From Chloroflexota bacterium (GTDB taxonomy: Bacteria; Chloroflexota; Anaerolineae; Aggregatilineales; UBA3940): 41,480 bases of DNA. Below are positions 16,595 through 25,580 of the stretch, piece after piece (within the stretch, counting starts at the first letter, position 1; each line of letters starts with the position of its first letter). The notes below the pieces were generated by a model. That model searched no databases, was not told the DNA's origin, and was given only the letters and a program-made list of their open reading frames with translations. Position numbers and translations under genes: made by a program. Location of the stretch: NCBI GenBank assembly GCA_010092885.1, contig JAADYX010000103.1, positions 1-41,480 on the forward strand, written 5' to 3'.

Positions 16595-17700
16595 TACACA
16601 CCGAGCGTATCGGCAGCAGTACGCTCCCAGCTAAATCGTGCGGCTTGAGCTAGGCCACGTTCGCTGCTGCGCTGCCGAGTATCCTCCTGTGTGATGTTCG
16701 CCAGGATCGAACCGCCCATTGAGCGCGCGTCATCTGGGTCAACCAGAAAGCCAGCATCTCCCACGATCTCCGGAATAGATGATTCGGTGGTAGCCACAAC
16801 AGGCGTTCCGCACGCCATAGCTTCCAGGACAGGGAGCCCAAACCCCTCATAACGCGACGGGTAAGCAAAGACGGTCGCATCACGGTAAAGTGTCGGTTTT
16901 TCTGCCTCCTCCACGAACCCGATCAGGCGCACAAACTGCTCCAGTGCCATGGTCTCGATCCAGTGATGGATATCGTCAAAGCGCGGTGTGATGCGTTCCG
17001 GCAGCTTCCCGGCGAGCACCAGCGGAACTGTCAGCCCGACGCCCTGCGCGACGTACGTATAGGCCTTAAGCAGCGTACGTACGTTCTTGCGTATATCGTA
17101 ACCGCCCAAATAGAGGACGTACTCCTCAGGCAGATCGTATTTCTGGCGGATGCTCATATCGACCAGGCTGCGTGCTTCTGGCTGGTACTGCGGACCGGCA
17201 GCTAAGGGAATCGGGTAAAGACGTTTGGGATCGACCTGGAGGTGTTCGACGATGTCGGCGGCGGACGAGTCCGAGTCGGTTATCACCGCGGAGGCACCAC
17301 GTGCTGAGGCGGCGACCAGTCCTGTATACAGTCTACCGAGTATGCCTCCGCGATAGTCCGGCAGCAGCAGAGGAATGATATCGTGCACGGTCACCACTAC
17401 GGGCACCGGGCTGCGCAGCGGGGCGGCCCAATAGGGAACATGGGCCAGGTCCGCTCCGACTGCATGCGCTACATCGGGGAAGATCTGCTGTTCAAAGCCG
17501 GTTTTGCCCCAGCGCCCTGTCCGGCGCAGCTGTACCGGCTGCACGACCACGCCGGGTGGCATGCTCTCCATCTGCCAGGATCGAGGTGCAACAAGGGTTA
17601 TCTGTGCCTGGCCGGCCATGTACGTGACCAGGCTGCGGAGATACTGTCCGCTGCCGGTATGGGGTTGATCCCAGAACCAGGCGTTGATCGCAATATGCAT
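16573..17700 (-). CDS. Glycosyltransferase family 4 protein
   Basis: This 375-residue protein has the GT-B fold of retaining, nucleotide-sugar-dependent GT4 enzymes. The N-domain carries the acceptor-side glycines (WDQPHTGSGQYLRSL) and VVVTVHDIIPL; the C-domain has VLYLGGYDIRKNVRTLL and the donor-binding E-x7-E motif YEGFGLPVLEAMACGTPVV. It is cytoplasmic or membrane-associated and probably works on cell-surface glycans. The neighbouring divergent GT-C type membrane enzyme supports a surface-polysaccharide or glycosylation role. Donor and acceptor are unknown. Confidence 0.93.
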   Translation of the reverse strand: MHIAINAWFWDQPHTGSGQYLRSLVTYMAGQAQITLVAPRSWQMESMPPGVVVQPVQLRRTGRWGKTGFEQQIFPDVAHAVGADLAHVPYWAAPLRSPVPVVVTVHDIIPLLLPDYRGGILGRLYTGLVAASARGASAVITDSDSSAADIVEHLQVDPKRLYPIPLAAGPQYQPEARSLVDMSIRQKYDLPEEYVLYLGGYDIRKNVRTLLKAYTYVAQGVGLTVPLVLAGKLPERITPRFDDIHHWIETMALEQFVRLIGFVEEAEKPTLYRDATVFAYPSRYEGFGLPVLEAMACGTPVVATTESSIPEIVGDAGFLVDPDDARSMGGSILANITQEDTRQRSSERGLAQAARFSWERTAADTLGVYHTVLSG

Positions 17701-17763
17701 GGGTTCCTTTCCATCTGAGTGATGATTGCGTGTTGAGTATACCTTGGCTAGACTTCAGGCCGT

Positions 17764-19884
17764 ATGCTCACACGACTCAACAACCTGCCACCATGGATCC
17801 TGCCCCTGTTGATGGTCCTCATCATCATGGGGGCGGCGGCACCCTTCTGGGATGTGCCGCTTAACCGTGATCAGGGAGTGTACGCCACCTGTGCCGATGT
17901 GCTGCGTGCGGGGGGTGTGCCCTACCGTGACTGTTGGGATACCAAAGGCCCGGCCCAACATGTAACCTATGCGGCTGCCTTTACCCTTCTGGGGGAATGG
18001 ACTGGTGCCCCCACCGCCCTGAATGCGTTCATCATCGGACTGACGGCCGTTGTTATTGCGGTCCTCATGCAGCAGTGGGGCTGCTCACGGCTTCTCGGGT
18101 TGGGTGCTGGTCTGCTCTACGGGCTGCTTGCCGTAGGCGTTCGCTATGATATGAACGCCCAGCCGGAGTCGTTTGCCAACCTCTTCGCGCTGCTGGGGTT
18201 GGTTGGTATTACCATGGCCGCCCGCAAAACCGATCCGGCGCGTTTTGCCGCATGGGGCGTTGGTGCGGGGTTCGTGTTGGCTGTGACAGGATTCTACAAG
18301 TACGCTCTGATCATGCCCTACGGTGCGGCGGCATTGGCCCTCATTGCGTTTATTCGTCCGGCGGAGCGCCGGCTTACCACCCGCGACCGTGTGCTTCTGT
18401 TCGGATGGGTGTTTGGGGGATCGGTGACACTGGCTGCAACATTCGGATTGTATCTGGTGGCTGCGGGCGCGCTTGATGAGGCTCTGCTGCACATACGGTT
18501 TATCTTCCTGTATTTTCCACGGGCCCAACTTAACCCAGACGAATTCGCCCTGCGTTCACAGCCGCTGCTGCAAACCATGCAGTACTTTTTCCGGCTGCCG
18601 GTGCTTTACGGCGCTGCATTGGCGGGCTGCCTGCTTGCCATTCGGGAGAAGGATTGGCGCGGCTGGGCCCTGCTGATCCCTCTGGTTGCTGGGACGGCGG
18701 CTGTGTGGCTCCAGCAGCGTTTTACGCCCTACCACTGGACGGTCATCCTGCCGTTCGCAGCGATGGCCTGCAGTCTCTTGGCAGTCCGCCTGGCAGCTTG
18801 GCAGGCAGTACCTCAATCCGTGAGTGTGGGTGTGCTGGCCGCAGCCCTTTTGGTGAATACGGCGGTTTTCTTCTACCAAGATCAGTGGCTCATCGTAGGG
18901 CCCTATGTAACCGGCCAGCAGTCCCAGGAAGATTTCTTCGAGTCCCAGGGCGTGTGGGACCATAAGGTGGTCGCCGATCACATCCGTGAGCGCACCGATC
19001 CCGGCGATGGGCTGTGGGGCTGGGGGCACCACACCGCGATTTACCATCTGACGGGGCTGCAGACGCCCACGCGCTACATCTACAATGAACCCCTGCTGAT
19101 GCGCATCCGTGGCGGGCACCCCTGGCGTGATGAATGGCGGGAAGAAGCACTCAACGATGTGTTGGCTGATCCGCCTACGTATCTGCTGATCACAACCTTC
19201 GACCGCACCTACTTCGATTTTCAGAACCCGAATGAGTCATGGGCGGGCATTGCGGAGTACGCCGAATTGACAGACATGCACTATGTGCGGGAATGGGGAT
19301 TCGGGCGCTTTGAGGTCTACCGGCTGCTGCCCTACTGGGATCGTCGCAACGACCCGGAAAAGCTGGATGCCGTCACGCACGCCGATTTCGTCGCGTTGTT
19401 CGACCAGGCGCGCATCCTTTCACAGACCGATCCTCCGGCCGAGCTCAAAGACTTTACGCTGATCGGCGATGAACCGCATCCGACGGTGCTCATGCATGCG
19501 GGCGGCGCAATCGCTTATCAAGTCGAACTGCCTGAGGACCGGGCCTGCCTGCGCGCCGACCTGAGCATGTTCCCGGACAGTTGGGCATGGGGTGGCGATG
19601 GATCGTCATACCGGGTGGTCGTCAACGGAGACACCGTCTTTGAGACACTGGTCACCAACGACCCAACCGACCAGCGTTGGCGGCCTGTCATCATCGATTT
19701 GAGCAGCTACGCCGGTCAAACGGTCCAGTTTGAGCTTCACAACGGCCCCGGCCCGGCAGGTGACTTCACAGGGGATTGGGCTGGCTGGGGCATGCCGCGC
19801 ATTGTGCAGCCGCCCGGCAGCCAACCCTGTGATAGCAATGCTATTCTCTATGAGCGTCCCTATTCGGCGGGTACAACCCGGTGA
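17764..19884 (+). CDS. GT-C type polytopic membrane glycosyltransferase with C-terminal beta domain
   Basis: The 706 residues comprise about ten membrane helices (about 12-370) and a large extracytoplasmic part. The first loop (LNRDQGVYATCADVLRAGGV, PYRDCWDTKGP) has the acidic residue and layout of GT39/ArnT-like enzymes that use lipid-phosphate-linked sugars. After the helices comes a mixed domain (380-560) and a beta-sandwich-like end (about 575-690, with DGSSYRVVVNGDTVFE and LSSYAGQTVQFELHNG) that resembles carbohydrate-binding folds. It is divergent from the GT4 gene. The last 25 bases overlap the next convergent gene. Substrate unknown. Confidence 0.85.
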   Translation: MLTRLNNLPPWILPLLMVLIIMGAAAPFWDVPLNRDQGVYATCADVLRAGGVPYRDCWDTKGPAQHVTYAAAFTLLGEWTGAPTALNAFIIGLTAVVIAVLMQQWGCSRLLGLGAGLLYGLLAVGVRYDMNAQPESFANLFALLGLVGITMAARKTDPARFAAWGVGAGFVLAVTGFYKYALIMPYGAAALALIAFIRPAERRLTTRDRVLLFGWVFGGSVTLAATFGLYLVAAGALDEALLHIRFIFLYFPRAQLNPDEFALRSQPLLQTMQYFFRLPVLYGAALAGCLLAIREKDWRGWALLIPLVAGTAAVWLQQRFTPYHWTVILPFAAMACSLLAVRLAAWQAVPQSVSVGVLAAALLVNTAVFFYQDQWLIVGPYVTGQQSQEDFFESQGVWDHKVVADHIRERTDPGDGLWGWGHHTAIYHLTGLQTPTRYIYNEPLLMRIRGGHPWRDEWREEALNDVLADPPTYLLITTFDRTYFDFQNPNESWAGIAEYAELTDMHYVREWGFGRFEVYRLLPYWDRRNDPEKLDAVTHADFVALFDQARILSQTDPPAELKDFTLIGDEPHPTVLMHAGGAIAYQVELPEDRACLRADLSMFPDSWAWGGDGSSYRVVVNGDTVFETLVTNDPTDQRWRPVIIDLSSYAGQTVQFELHNGPGPAGDFTGDWAGWGMPRIVQPPGSQPCDSNAILYERPYSAGTTR

Positions 19885-21095
19885 ATGCCGGTGATATCCG
19901 AGAAGTAGATATAGCCATCTGGGCCGGTCAGGATGTCAACAGCGCAGTTGGCATCGCCGGTGCGGATGATGCCCGAACGCTCCACGGTGAAACCGTCATC
20001 CTCTAGGTCCAGCCAATACATCTCCCCAAAGTTGTAGACGCAGAACAACATGCGATTCTGCCAGTCGGGGAATTTGTCGCCGGTGTAGAAGGTGATCCCG
20101 GTTGGCGATACAGGCGGCGTATAGTACACAACCGGTGGGAAGAAGCGCTCAGGATAGTCCTCTTCACTCAGGTTGTTGTCCTCACACAGACCGTCTTCAC
20201 GCCAGCCATAGTCAGCACCCGGCCACACCTGGTTGATCTCGTCATCGCAGTCTGGGCCGTTTTCAGTGGCATACATCACACCCGTCTCAGGATGGAATGT
20301 GAACCCGTAGGCGTTGCGGAAGCCGTAGGCATACACGGAGTCGCCGTTGATGTTCTCTGGCGAGGGCTCCAACGGAATGCCGGGGATGAACCGGTGGATT
20401 TTGCCATGGGGTTCGCTGCGATCGTTATGAACCAGGATATTGTTTGTCGAACCCACGGAGATGTACAGGTCGCCCTCAGGACCGAACTTGATGTCACCGC
20501 CGTTGAGAATGGTTGACTCGGTGAACGCATCGCGGATCTCCCACGCGATTTCCAGATCGCCGCCAGTCAGCGGATCGCTGGTTGTGTCAACCGTGAAGCG
20601 CCCGATGCGGTGGAAGACATCGCTGATCTCCCCTTCGTTGTTTTCCACAGAGACCGTGTAGTAAATCCATACATGGCCGGTTTCGTTGTAGTCGGGTGAA
20701 ATCGCGATGCCCAGCAGACCCTGCTCGCCGGAGGCGTCAACCTCAACTTCAAATACGGCTTCAGGCTGAAGCTCGCCTTCTGGTGAGATAACACGCACAC
20801 TCCCGGCTTTTTCTGTCACAAAAAGTTCGCCGTTAGGCCCCCAGGCCATCCGGGTTGGGAAGGCGATACCCAGGACGTATTCCTCAATGAGGACGGGTGG
20901 ACCTTCATACAGGAGCGGAAGATCATCAATGCCGGAGTCCTGGCCGACGTCGAACTCCTCATAGCCAGAACCTTCCGCCAGGTCAGCTAGAACAGGTTCT
21001 TCGTCGGTTGACCCGGCAGCTGGCCCGGCACACGCGCTGATGATCATGGCCAGCACAAGAACCAGGCCGATCGTCGTGGATTTATTCATGTTCAT
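19860..21095 (-). CDS. PQQ-dependent sugar dehydrogenase-like lipoprotein (GSDH family)
   Basis: A secreted six-bladed beta-propeller protein of the glucose/sorbosone dehydrogenase family. The N-terminus is a lipoprotein signal peptide with lipobox ISAC (Cys 22). Family segments are FPTRMAWGPNGELFVTEKAG, GEQGLLGIAISPDYNETGH, GGDIKFGPEGDLYISVG, YAYGFRNAYGFTFHPETG and VWPGADYGW. Such proteins oxidise aldoses with PQQ and calcium, but many homologues have no proven activity. The ATG at 21095 has GGAG 8 bases upstream; a second ATG two codons later is possible. It follows gnd's terminal region on the same strand with a 181-base gap. Confidence 0.88.
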   Translation of the reverse strand: MNMNKSTTIGLVLVLAMIISACAGPAAGSTDEEPVLADLAEGSGYEEFDVGQDSGIDDLPLLYEGPPVLIEEYVLGIAFPTRMAWGPNGELFVTEKAGSVRVISPEGELQPEAVFEVEVDASGEQGLLGIAISPDYNETGHVWIYYTVSVENNEGEISDVFHRIGRFTVDTTSDPLTGGDLEIAWEIRDAFTESTILNGGDIKFGPEGDLYISVGSTNNILVHNDRSEPHGKIHRFIPGIPLEPSPENINGDSVYAYGFRNAYGFTFHPETGVMYATENGPDCDDEINQVWPGADYGWREDGLCEDNNLSEEDYPERFFPPVVYYTPPVSPTGITFYTGDKFPDWQNRMLFCVYNFGEMYWLDLEDDGFTVERSGIIRTGDANCAVDILTGPDGYIYFSDITGIHRVVPAE

Positions 21096-21181
21096 CTAGA
21101 TTTCTCCAGAAGTCAATCGAATAGATATCGTCAGTGTTCTATACAGTGGTGTTTGCTCGCATAACGTAGGCGAGTCTGAGA

Positions 21182-21218
21182 CTTGACCACATCCTGCCTG
21201 TGAACAGTTGTGGTCAAG
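21182..21218. repeat. 10-bp perfect inverted repeat upstream of the GSDH-like gene
   Basis: CTTGACCACA (21182-21191) and TGTGGTCAAG (21209-21218) are exact reverse complements with a 17-base centre. They lie 87 bases upstream of the lipoprotein start. It has no T tail, so it is more likely an operator or leader hairpin than a terminator. Confidence 0.5.
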
Positions 21219-21244
21219 CACCAGTATACCAACCATCTTCTGGA

Positions 21245-21272
21245 GTGCCCCATAACATTCGTCATGGGGCAC
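21245..21272 (-). terminator. Hairpin after the 6-phosphogluconate dehydrogenase gene
   Basis: A perfect 9-bp stem (GTGCCCCAT / ATGGGGCAC) with a 10-base loop lies immediately after the gnd stop on the minus strand. No T run follows, so its strength as a terminator is doubtful. Confidence 0.5.
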
Positions 21273-21276
21273 GGTG

Positions 21277-22188
21277 TTACTCTTCCGCTTTCACGACGGC
21301 GTGACCGCCGAACTGATTGCGCAGCGCAGCCAACATCCGATCGGCGAAGGTGTTTTCCTGCCGGGAGCGGAAGCGCCGCTGCAGAGCCATTGTGATCACC
21401 GGGGCGGGCACATTCAGTTCAACAGACTCGATCACGGTCCACCGACCCTCGCCGGAATCCGGAACGTAACCGCGGATCATATCGAGGGCGGGGTCTTTGG
21501 CAAGTGCATCCGCGGCCAGATCGAGCAGCCAGGAGCGGACCACACTGCCGAAACGCCACACCTCAGCGATCTGCTGCAGATCAAGGTTGAACTCCTCCTT
21601 GGCCTGCATGATCTCAAAGCCTTCGGCGTAGGCCTGCATCAGGCCGTATTCAACGCCGTTGTGAACCATCTTGACGAAGTGGCCAGATCCGGTCGGGCCG
21701 ACATGCCCCCAACCCTTGTCAGTCGCAGGGGCAAGCGCTTCAAAGAGCGGACGGTGACGTTCCACCACATCGGCGTCGCCGCCAACCATCATACTGTACC
21801 CTTCTTTCAGCCCCCAGATTCCGCCGCTGGTCCCCACATCCACAAAGTGGATTCCTCGTTCGGCAAGGAACTGGCCATGCGCGACGGACTCCTTGTAGTT
21901 GGAGTTACCGCCATCAATGATGGTGTCGCCTTCAGCGAGCAGACCGGCCAGCTCTTCGATGGTTGAGTCCGTTATTGGACCGGCGGGTACCATAATCCAG
22001 ACAGTGCGTGGTGCTTCCAGCTGTCCAACCAGTTCCTCAAGGGAGGACGCACCGCCGCCCCCTTCCTGCCTGAGTGAATCAACTGCGTCTACATTGGGGT
22101 CAAAGCCGATCACGTCGTGCCCATGTTCGATCAGACGGCGGGACATATTGCCGCCCATTTTACCAAGCCCGACCATCCCGAGTTTCAT
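21277..22188 (-). CDS. gnd: 6-phosphogluconate dehydrogenase, short (GndA/YqeC) type
   Basis: The enzyme oxidatively decarboxylates 6-phosphogluconate to ribulose 5-phosphate. At 303 residues it is the short, decarboxylating form, often NAD-dependent. Visible motifs are the Rossmann glycines (MVGLGKMGGNMSRRL), DGGNSNYKES, the signature VGTSGGIWGLKEGYSMM and the catalytic lysine region GSGHFVKMVHNGVEYGLMQ. The start at 22188 begins MKLGMVGLG; a longer frame to 22251 adds 21 residues with no homology and is rejected. It is divergent from the uracil-DNA glycosylase gene. Confidence 0.93.
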   Translation of the reverse strand: MKLGMVGLGKMGGNMSRRLIEHGHDVIGFDPNVDAVDSLRQEGGGGASSLEELVGQLEAPRTVWIMVPAGPITDSTIEELAGLLAEGDTIIDGGNSNYKESVAHGQFLAERGIHFVDVGTSGGIWGLKEGYSMMVGGDADVVERHRPLFEALAPATDKGWGHVGPTGSGHFVKMVHNGVEYGLMQAYAEGFEIMQAKEEFNLDLQQIAEVWRFGSVVRSWLLDLAADALAKDPALDMIRGYVPDSGEGRWTVIESVELNVPAPVITMALQRRFRSRQENTFADRMLAALRNQFGGHAVVKAEE

Positions 22189-22326
22189 CTGTGTGCTGCT
22201 CCTTGTGGTTTTGTCATCAGGTTCTAAGTATAGGACGGGAACCCCCCTCAAGGCCTTACAAGTTGCGGGTCGAGAGCGCCAATGCTATTTTCAGCGGGCC
22301 ACGTCACACAAACCGGAGAGAAACTT

Positions 22327-22932
22327 ATGGAGCTTGAAAAGCGCACAGAGTTGATGCGTGCAGTCCGTGATGAGGTTTTCAACCTCACTGAGTCACCCCT
22401 GTATGAATATCGTGTATCAAACGGATACCACGCTGTGTTAGGCCAAGGACGTCATGATGCGGATATCATGTTCATCGGGGAGGCCCCCGGCAAAAACGAG
22501 GCACAGCAGGGCATTCCGTTTTGTGGGAGTTCGGGGCGTGTGCTCGATGAACTGCTGGAGTCTATCGGTTTGGACCGCGATACGGTCTATATCACCAACA
22601 TCGTCAAGGACCGCCCGCCGGACAATCGCGACCCAACCAAAGCCGAGATCGAATTGTATGCGCCCTTCCTCGAACGGCAGATCGATATTATCCAACCACG
22701 TGTGATCGCCACGCTGGGTCGCTTCTCAATGGAGTTCATCCTGAAGAAGTACGACTCTCCTCAACAGAACAGCAAGATCAGCCGAGTGCATGGTCAACTG
22801 CTTGAGGCACATGCTCCCTACGGCGAAATCTACGTACTGCCTCTCTTCCATCCGGCTGTAGCCCTGTATCGCCCCGACCAGAAACAGACACTGTTCGAGG
22901 ATTTTGAGGTGCTCAAACAGTTTATCGCGTAG
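22327..22932 (+). CDS. Family 4-like uracil-DNA glycosylase lacking the Fe-S cysteines
   Basis: A 201-residue protein of the UDG superfamily that removes uracil from DNA. Motif 1 is GEAPGKNEAQQGIPFCGSSG, then VYITNIVKDRPPDNRDPT, and the late His motif is PLFHPAVAL, as in family 4. Family 4 enzymes carry a [4Fe-4S] cluster held by four cysteines. Here the CxxC near the N-terminus is TESP, the KCRPP cysteine is Asp (KDRPP), and the fourth position (IC-TDKWL in Thermus) is Tyr in ELYAPFL. The start at 22327 follows GGAGAG. It may be the first gene of a group with the small membrane and WD40 proteins. Confidence 0.9.
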   Translation: MELEKRTELMRAVRDEVFNLTESPLYEYRVSNGYHAVLGQGRHDADIMFIGEAPGKNEAQQGIPFCGSSGRVLDELLESIGLDRDTVYITNIVKDRPPDNRDPTKAEIELYAPFLERQIDIIQPRVIATLGRFSMEFILKKYDSPQQNSKISRVHGQLLEAHAPYGEIYVLPLFHPAVALYRPDQKQTLFEDFEVLKQFIA

Positions 22933-22997
22933 CCGGAGGTGGCTTGGTGTGATACACTGCCGGGGAACTTACTGGAAACTCTGTTGAGAGGTTAGGT

Positions 22998-23213
22998 ATG
23001 GAACTCCTGCAGCCGGTCGCTGATTTGCTGGGGGTTACAACCACACAAATCCTGATTGTCAGCGGCCTGTTCATCGTCGCGGTGGTGGGGTGGTATATAC
23101 TAAAAGCCCTACTCAGGATCACCTGGAAGGTGTTTGTCACAGGTGTGGTGCTGCTGGTGACGCTGGCCTGTGGTCTGGGCCTGGTCTTCATCGTGTTGGG
23201 TGGCATCGGGTGA
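22998..23213 (+). CDS. Small two-helix membrane protein
   Basis: A 71-residue protein made almost only of two hydrophobic helices (about 18-38 and 44-69) joined by a short basic turn (KALLRITWK). No known domain is recognised. The start is supported by GAGAGG about 8 bases upstream. Its stop overlaps the GTG start of the WD40 lipoprotein by 4 bases (GTGA), so the two are translated together and may act together at the membrane. Confidence 0.8.
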   Translation: MELLQPVADLLGVTTTQILIVSGLFIVAVVGWYILKALLRITWKVFVTGVVLLVTLACGLGLVFIVLGGIG

Positions 23214-24322
23214 GGCTCTGGCCGCTGCTGTGCATCGGATTGGCTGGCTGTGTCTCCGTGACGACACCCGCCGCCGTCACGTCGGTACCGACCGGAGCAG
23301 CACCAACTGTGACGGCTTCACCTCTCCCGACAATCGCCCTGCCAACGGCATCACCGCTGCCAACCGATCCTCCACCACCGACAGCCCCACCGACAGCCAC
23401 GCCTGTACCACTTGCGCCGCCCATCACGCCGGACAATGCGGCTGATCTGATGGATATGCTCACGTTGACAGGGCACAGCGGCACCATCTATGGAGTGGAC
23501 AGCACGCCCGATGGGCGGCGCATTGCGACAGCGGGGCGCGACCAGACAGTGCACCTGTACGATGGCGAAACGGGAGCCTTGCTCGCTGTCTTGGAACGTC
23601 ATCGCGATTTTGTGTATGCAGTGGCCTTTTCACCGGATGGCAGCCTGCTGGTATCCGGCGGGCGCGACCGCACCATTCAGATATGGGATGCATTGAGCGG
23701 TGAGCGCATCTTCGGGGCGAGGGCCAACGGCGAGGTCGCACAGATCGCTTTCTCACCGGACGGTGAACGCTTTGTGGGCGGTGGCTATTACAGCTCCATC
23801 GGGCAGATGTGGCAGGCTTCTGATGGTGCCACGATCACGCTGTTGGAAGGCCACACGACTCGATTGCGCAGCGCCGCGTTTGATCCGATGGGCGGATGGC
23901 TGGCTACTGGCGACTCAGATGGTGTGGTCCTGCTGCGCGAGCCATTCACCGGAACAGTGCTCGGGTCAGTGGCCGTAGACGGTGAAGCACTCTCATTGGC
24001 CTTCTCACCAGTGGATGCCCACCTTGCCGTAGGCAGCTCAACGGGCGAGATCACAATCTGGGACCCGGTTGAGCGCATGGCGATTACCAGCTGGCGAGCG
24101 CACAGCAGTGGCACGTTAAGCCTCGCCTTTTCGCCGGATGGCCAACTGCTGGCCTCGGGTGGTAGTGACAGCACGGCACGCCTCTGGTTAATCAACGGCG
24201 AACGCCTAACCAGCCTGAGCCGCCATGGGACCCCTGTTCGCAGTGTGGCCTTTAGCGGGGATGGCTCCACGCTGGTGACTGGCGGCGATGATGGCCGTGC
24301 TTTTGTGTGGCGGGTGCCCTGA
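23210..24322 (+). CDS. WD40-repeat lipoprotein
   Basis: The 370-residue protein starts at a GTG overlapping the upstream stop; this start gives a proper lipoprotein signal (RLWPLLCIGLAGC, lipobox LAGC), which decides it over the longer open frame beginning at 23090. A Pro/Thr-rich linker (PPPPTAPPTATPV) leads to seven WD40 repeats, enough for one closed beta-propeller. Typical repeat ends are HRDFVYAVAFSPDGSLL and GGRDRTIQIWDA. It should sit on the outer face of the membrane as a scaffold or binding protein. The partner is unknown. Confidence 0.93.
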   Translation: MRLWPLLCIGLAGCVSVTTPAAVTSVPTGAAPTVTASPLPTIALPTASPLPTDPPPPTAPPTATPVPLAPPITPDNAADLMDMLTLTGHSGTIYGVDSTPDGRRIATAGRDQTVHLYDGETGALLAVLERHRDFVYAVAFSPDGSLLVSGGRDRTIQIWDALSGERIFGARANGEVAQIAFSPDGERFVGGGYYSSIGQMWQASDGATITLLEGHTTRLRSAAFDPMGGWLATGDSDGVVLLREPFTGTVLGSVAVDGEALSLAFSPVDAHLAVGSSTGEITIWDPVERMAITSWRAHSSGTLSLAFSPDGQLLASGGSDSTARLWLINGERLTSLSRHGTPVRSVAFSGDGSTLVTGGDDGRAFVWRVP

Positions 24323-24335
24323 GCTATGATTTGTG

Positions 24336-24366
24336 TTGACAAGATTGGGCAGTTCTGGCATTCTAA
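24336..24366 (+). promoter_or_regulatory. Possible promoter of the S1-domain gene
   Basis: A perfect -35 TTGACA (24336-24341) is followed 19 bases later by TTCTAA (24361-24366). The spacing is long and the -10 weak, so only the -35 is convincing. The leader would be about 135 bases and contains no clear riboswitch. Confidence 0.35.
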
Positions 24367-24506
24367 AATAGCCGGGATGTAAACACCCATTTAGGTGGGT
24401 AACGGGCGGGCCTGGCCATAAAACGCAAGTCTCTGATGTACTCTGCCCGTATTCTCCGATGCCATTCATTGGAATATAAGCCCATAATTGAGGAAGGTAT
24501 TGTGTC

Positions 24507-25547
24507 ATGTCACTCGATGATTTCTATAACACCGATGACGATCCAACTGCGATCGCTGCGTCGCTTGAGCCGAATGAGGCCTATTGGTCCGCCCTGCTGC
24601 AAGAAGGGGAACATCCTGGCAATCAGGTAAACAACGGTCACAGCTGGGAAAACGAGTCAGAGAGTTTCTACGACGCCCCCCTGTTTGGCAACCCCGCCAC
24701 CATCAAACAAGATTGGCACACCGCTGCCGAAACCTTCGAGACAGACAAGACCGTAGAACTGACAGTCACCGGCTACAATCGCGGCGGGCTGCTTGTTACC
24801 TGGAACAGCCTGCGCGGTTTTGTGCCCGCCAGCCAATTGTTGAACTTCCCTGTGGATGTGGAAGACTCGCGGCGGCGTGAGATGCTGACCAACTATGTCG
24901 GGAGGGCTTTGCGTCTGCGCATCATTGAACTGGATGAGGAGGCCAACCGCCTGATCCTCAGTGAACGCGCGGCACAGGTTCAACCTGGCAAGCGCGAACA
25001 GGTTCTCAATATGCTGCAAGCAGGCACCACGGCAGAAGGTACCGTCACCAACCTGTGTGACTTTGGTGCCTTTGTTGATCTGGGTGGTGTTGAAGGGTTG
25101 GTTCATATCTCGGAGCTGTCGTGGGGGCGTGTTGGCCACCCACGCGATGTATTATCGAGTGGCGAGCGGGTGCGCGTTCACATTATGTCCGTTGATCCGG
25201 ATGAAGAGCGCATTGCTCTGAGCATTAAACGCCTGCAACCCGATCCCTGGGAAACCGTCGAAGACCGCTACACCGTCGGGCAGACTGTCTCCGGTGTGAT
25301 TACCAACGTCGTGGATTTTGGTGCCTTTGCGCGCATCGAGGAAGGTTTAGAGGGGCTGGTCCACATCTCCGAACTGGCGGAAGGACAGTTTCTCCATCCA
25401 CGAAACGTGGTCCGCGAGGGTGACCGCATCACCGCGAAGATACTCAACATCGATGGCGGCAATCGTCGCCTGGGACTGAGCCTGCGCCGGGCCTACGAAG
25501 AGCGCCGCAACGGGAACCACGCTGCCAACGGGTTCAACTCACTGTAG
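24507..25547 (+). CDS. S1 RNA-binding domain protein (three S1 domains)
   Basis: A 346-residue RpsA-like protein that probably binds mRNA at the ribosome. After an acidic N-terminal 70 residues there are three S1 domains: about 75-150 (LTVTGYNRGGLLVTWNSLRG, the most divergent), about 175-245 (VTNLCDFGAFVDLGGVEGLV) and about 260-335 (ITNVVDFGAFARIEEGLEGL, ending GLSLRRAYEE). Primary S1 proteins of proteobacteria have six domains; shorter ones are usual in other phyla. An AGGAAGG site lies upstream of the ATG. It is followed 33 bases later by the flavoprotein gene. Confidence 0.9.
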   Translation: MSLDDFYNTDDDPTAIAASLEPNEAYWSALLQEGEHPGNQVNNGHSWENESESFYDAPLFGNPATIKQDWHTAAETFETDKTVELTVTGYNRGGLLVTWNSLRGFVPASQLLNFPVDVEDSRRREMLTNYVGRALRLRIIELDEEANRLILSERAAQVQPGKREQVLNMLQAGTTAEGTVTNLCDFGAFVDLGGVEGLVHISELSWGRVGHPRDVLSSGERVRVHIMSVDPDEERIALSIKRLQPDPWETVEDRYTVGQTVSGVITNVVDFGAFARIEEGLEGLVHISELAEGQFLHPRNVVREGDRITAKILNIDGGNRRLGLSLRRAYEERRNGNHAANGFNSL

Positions 25548-25580
25548 GGCGCAGGTCGTTCAAAAAGACGCTGCCAACCC

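Noticed and set aside
23090-23209. 40-codon N-terminal extension of the WD40 protein
   Set aside because: It overlaps the small membrane protein in another frame and hides the lipoprotein signal; the GTG at 23210 gives a clean signal peptide.
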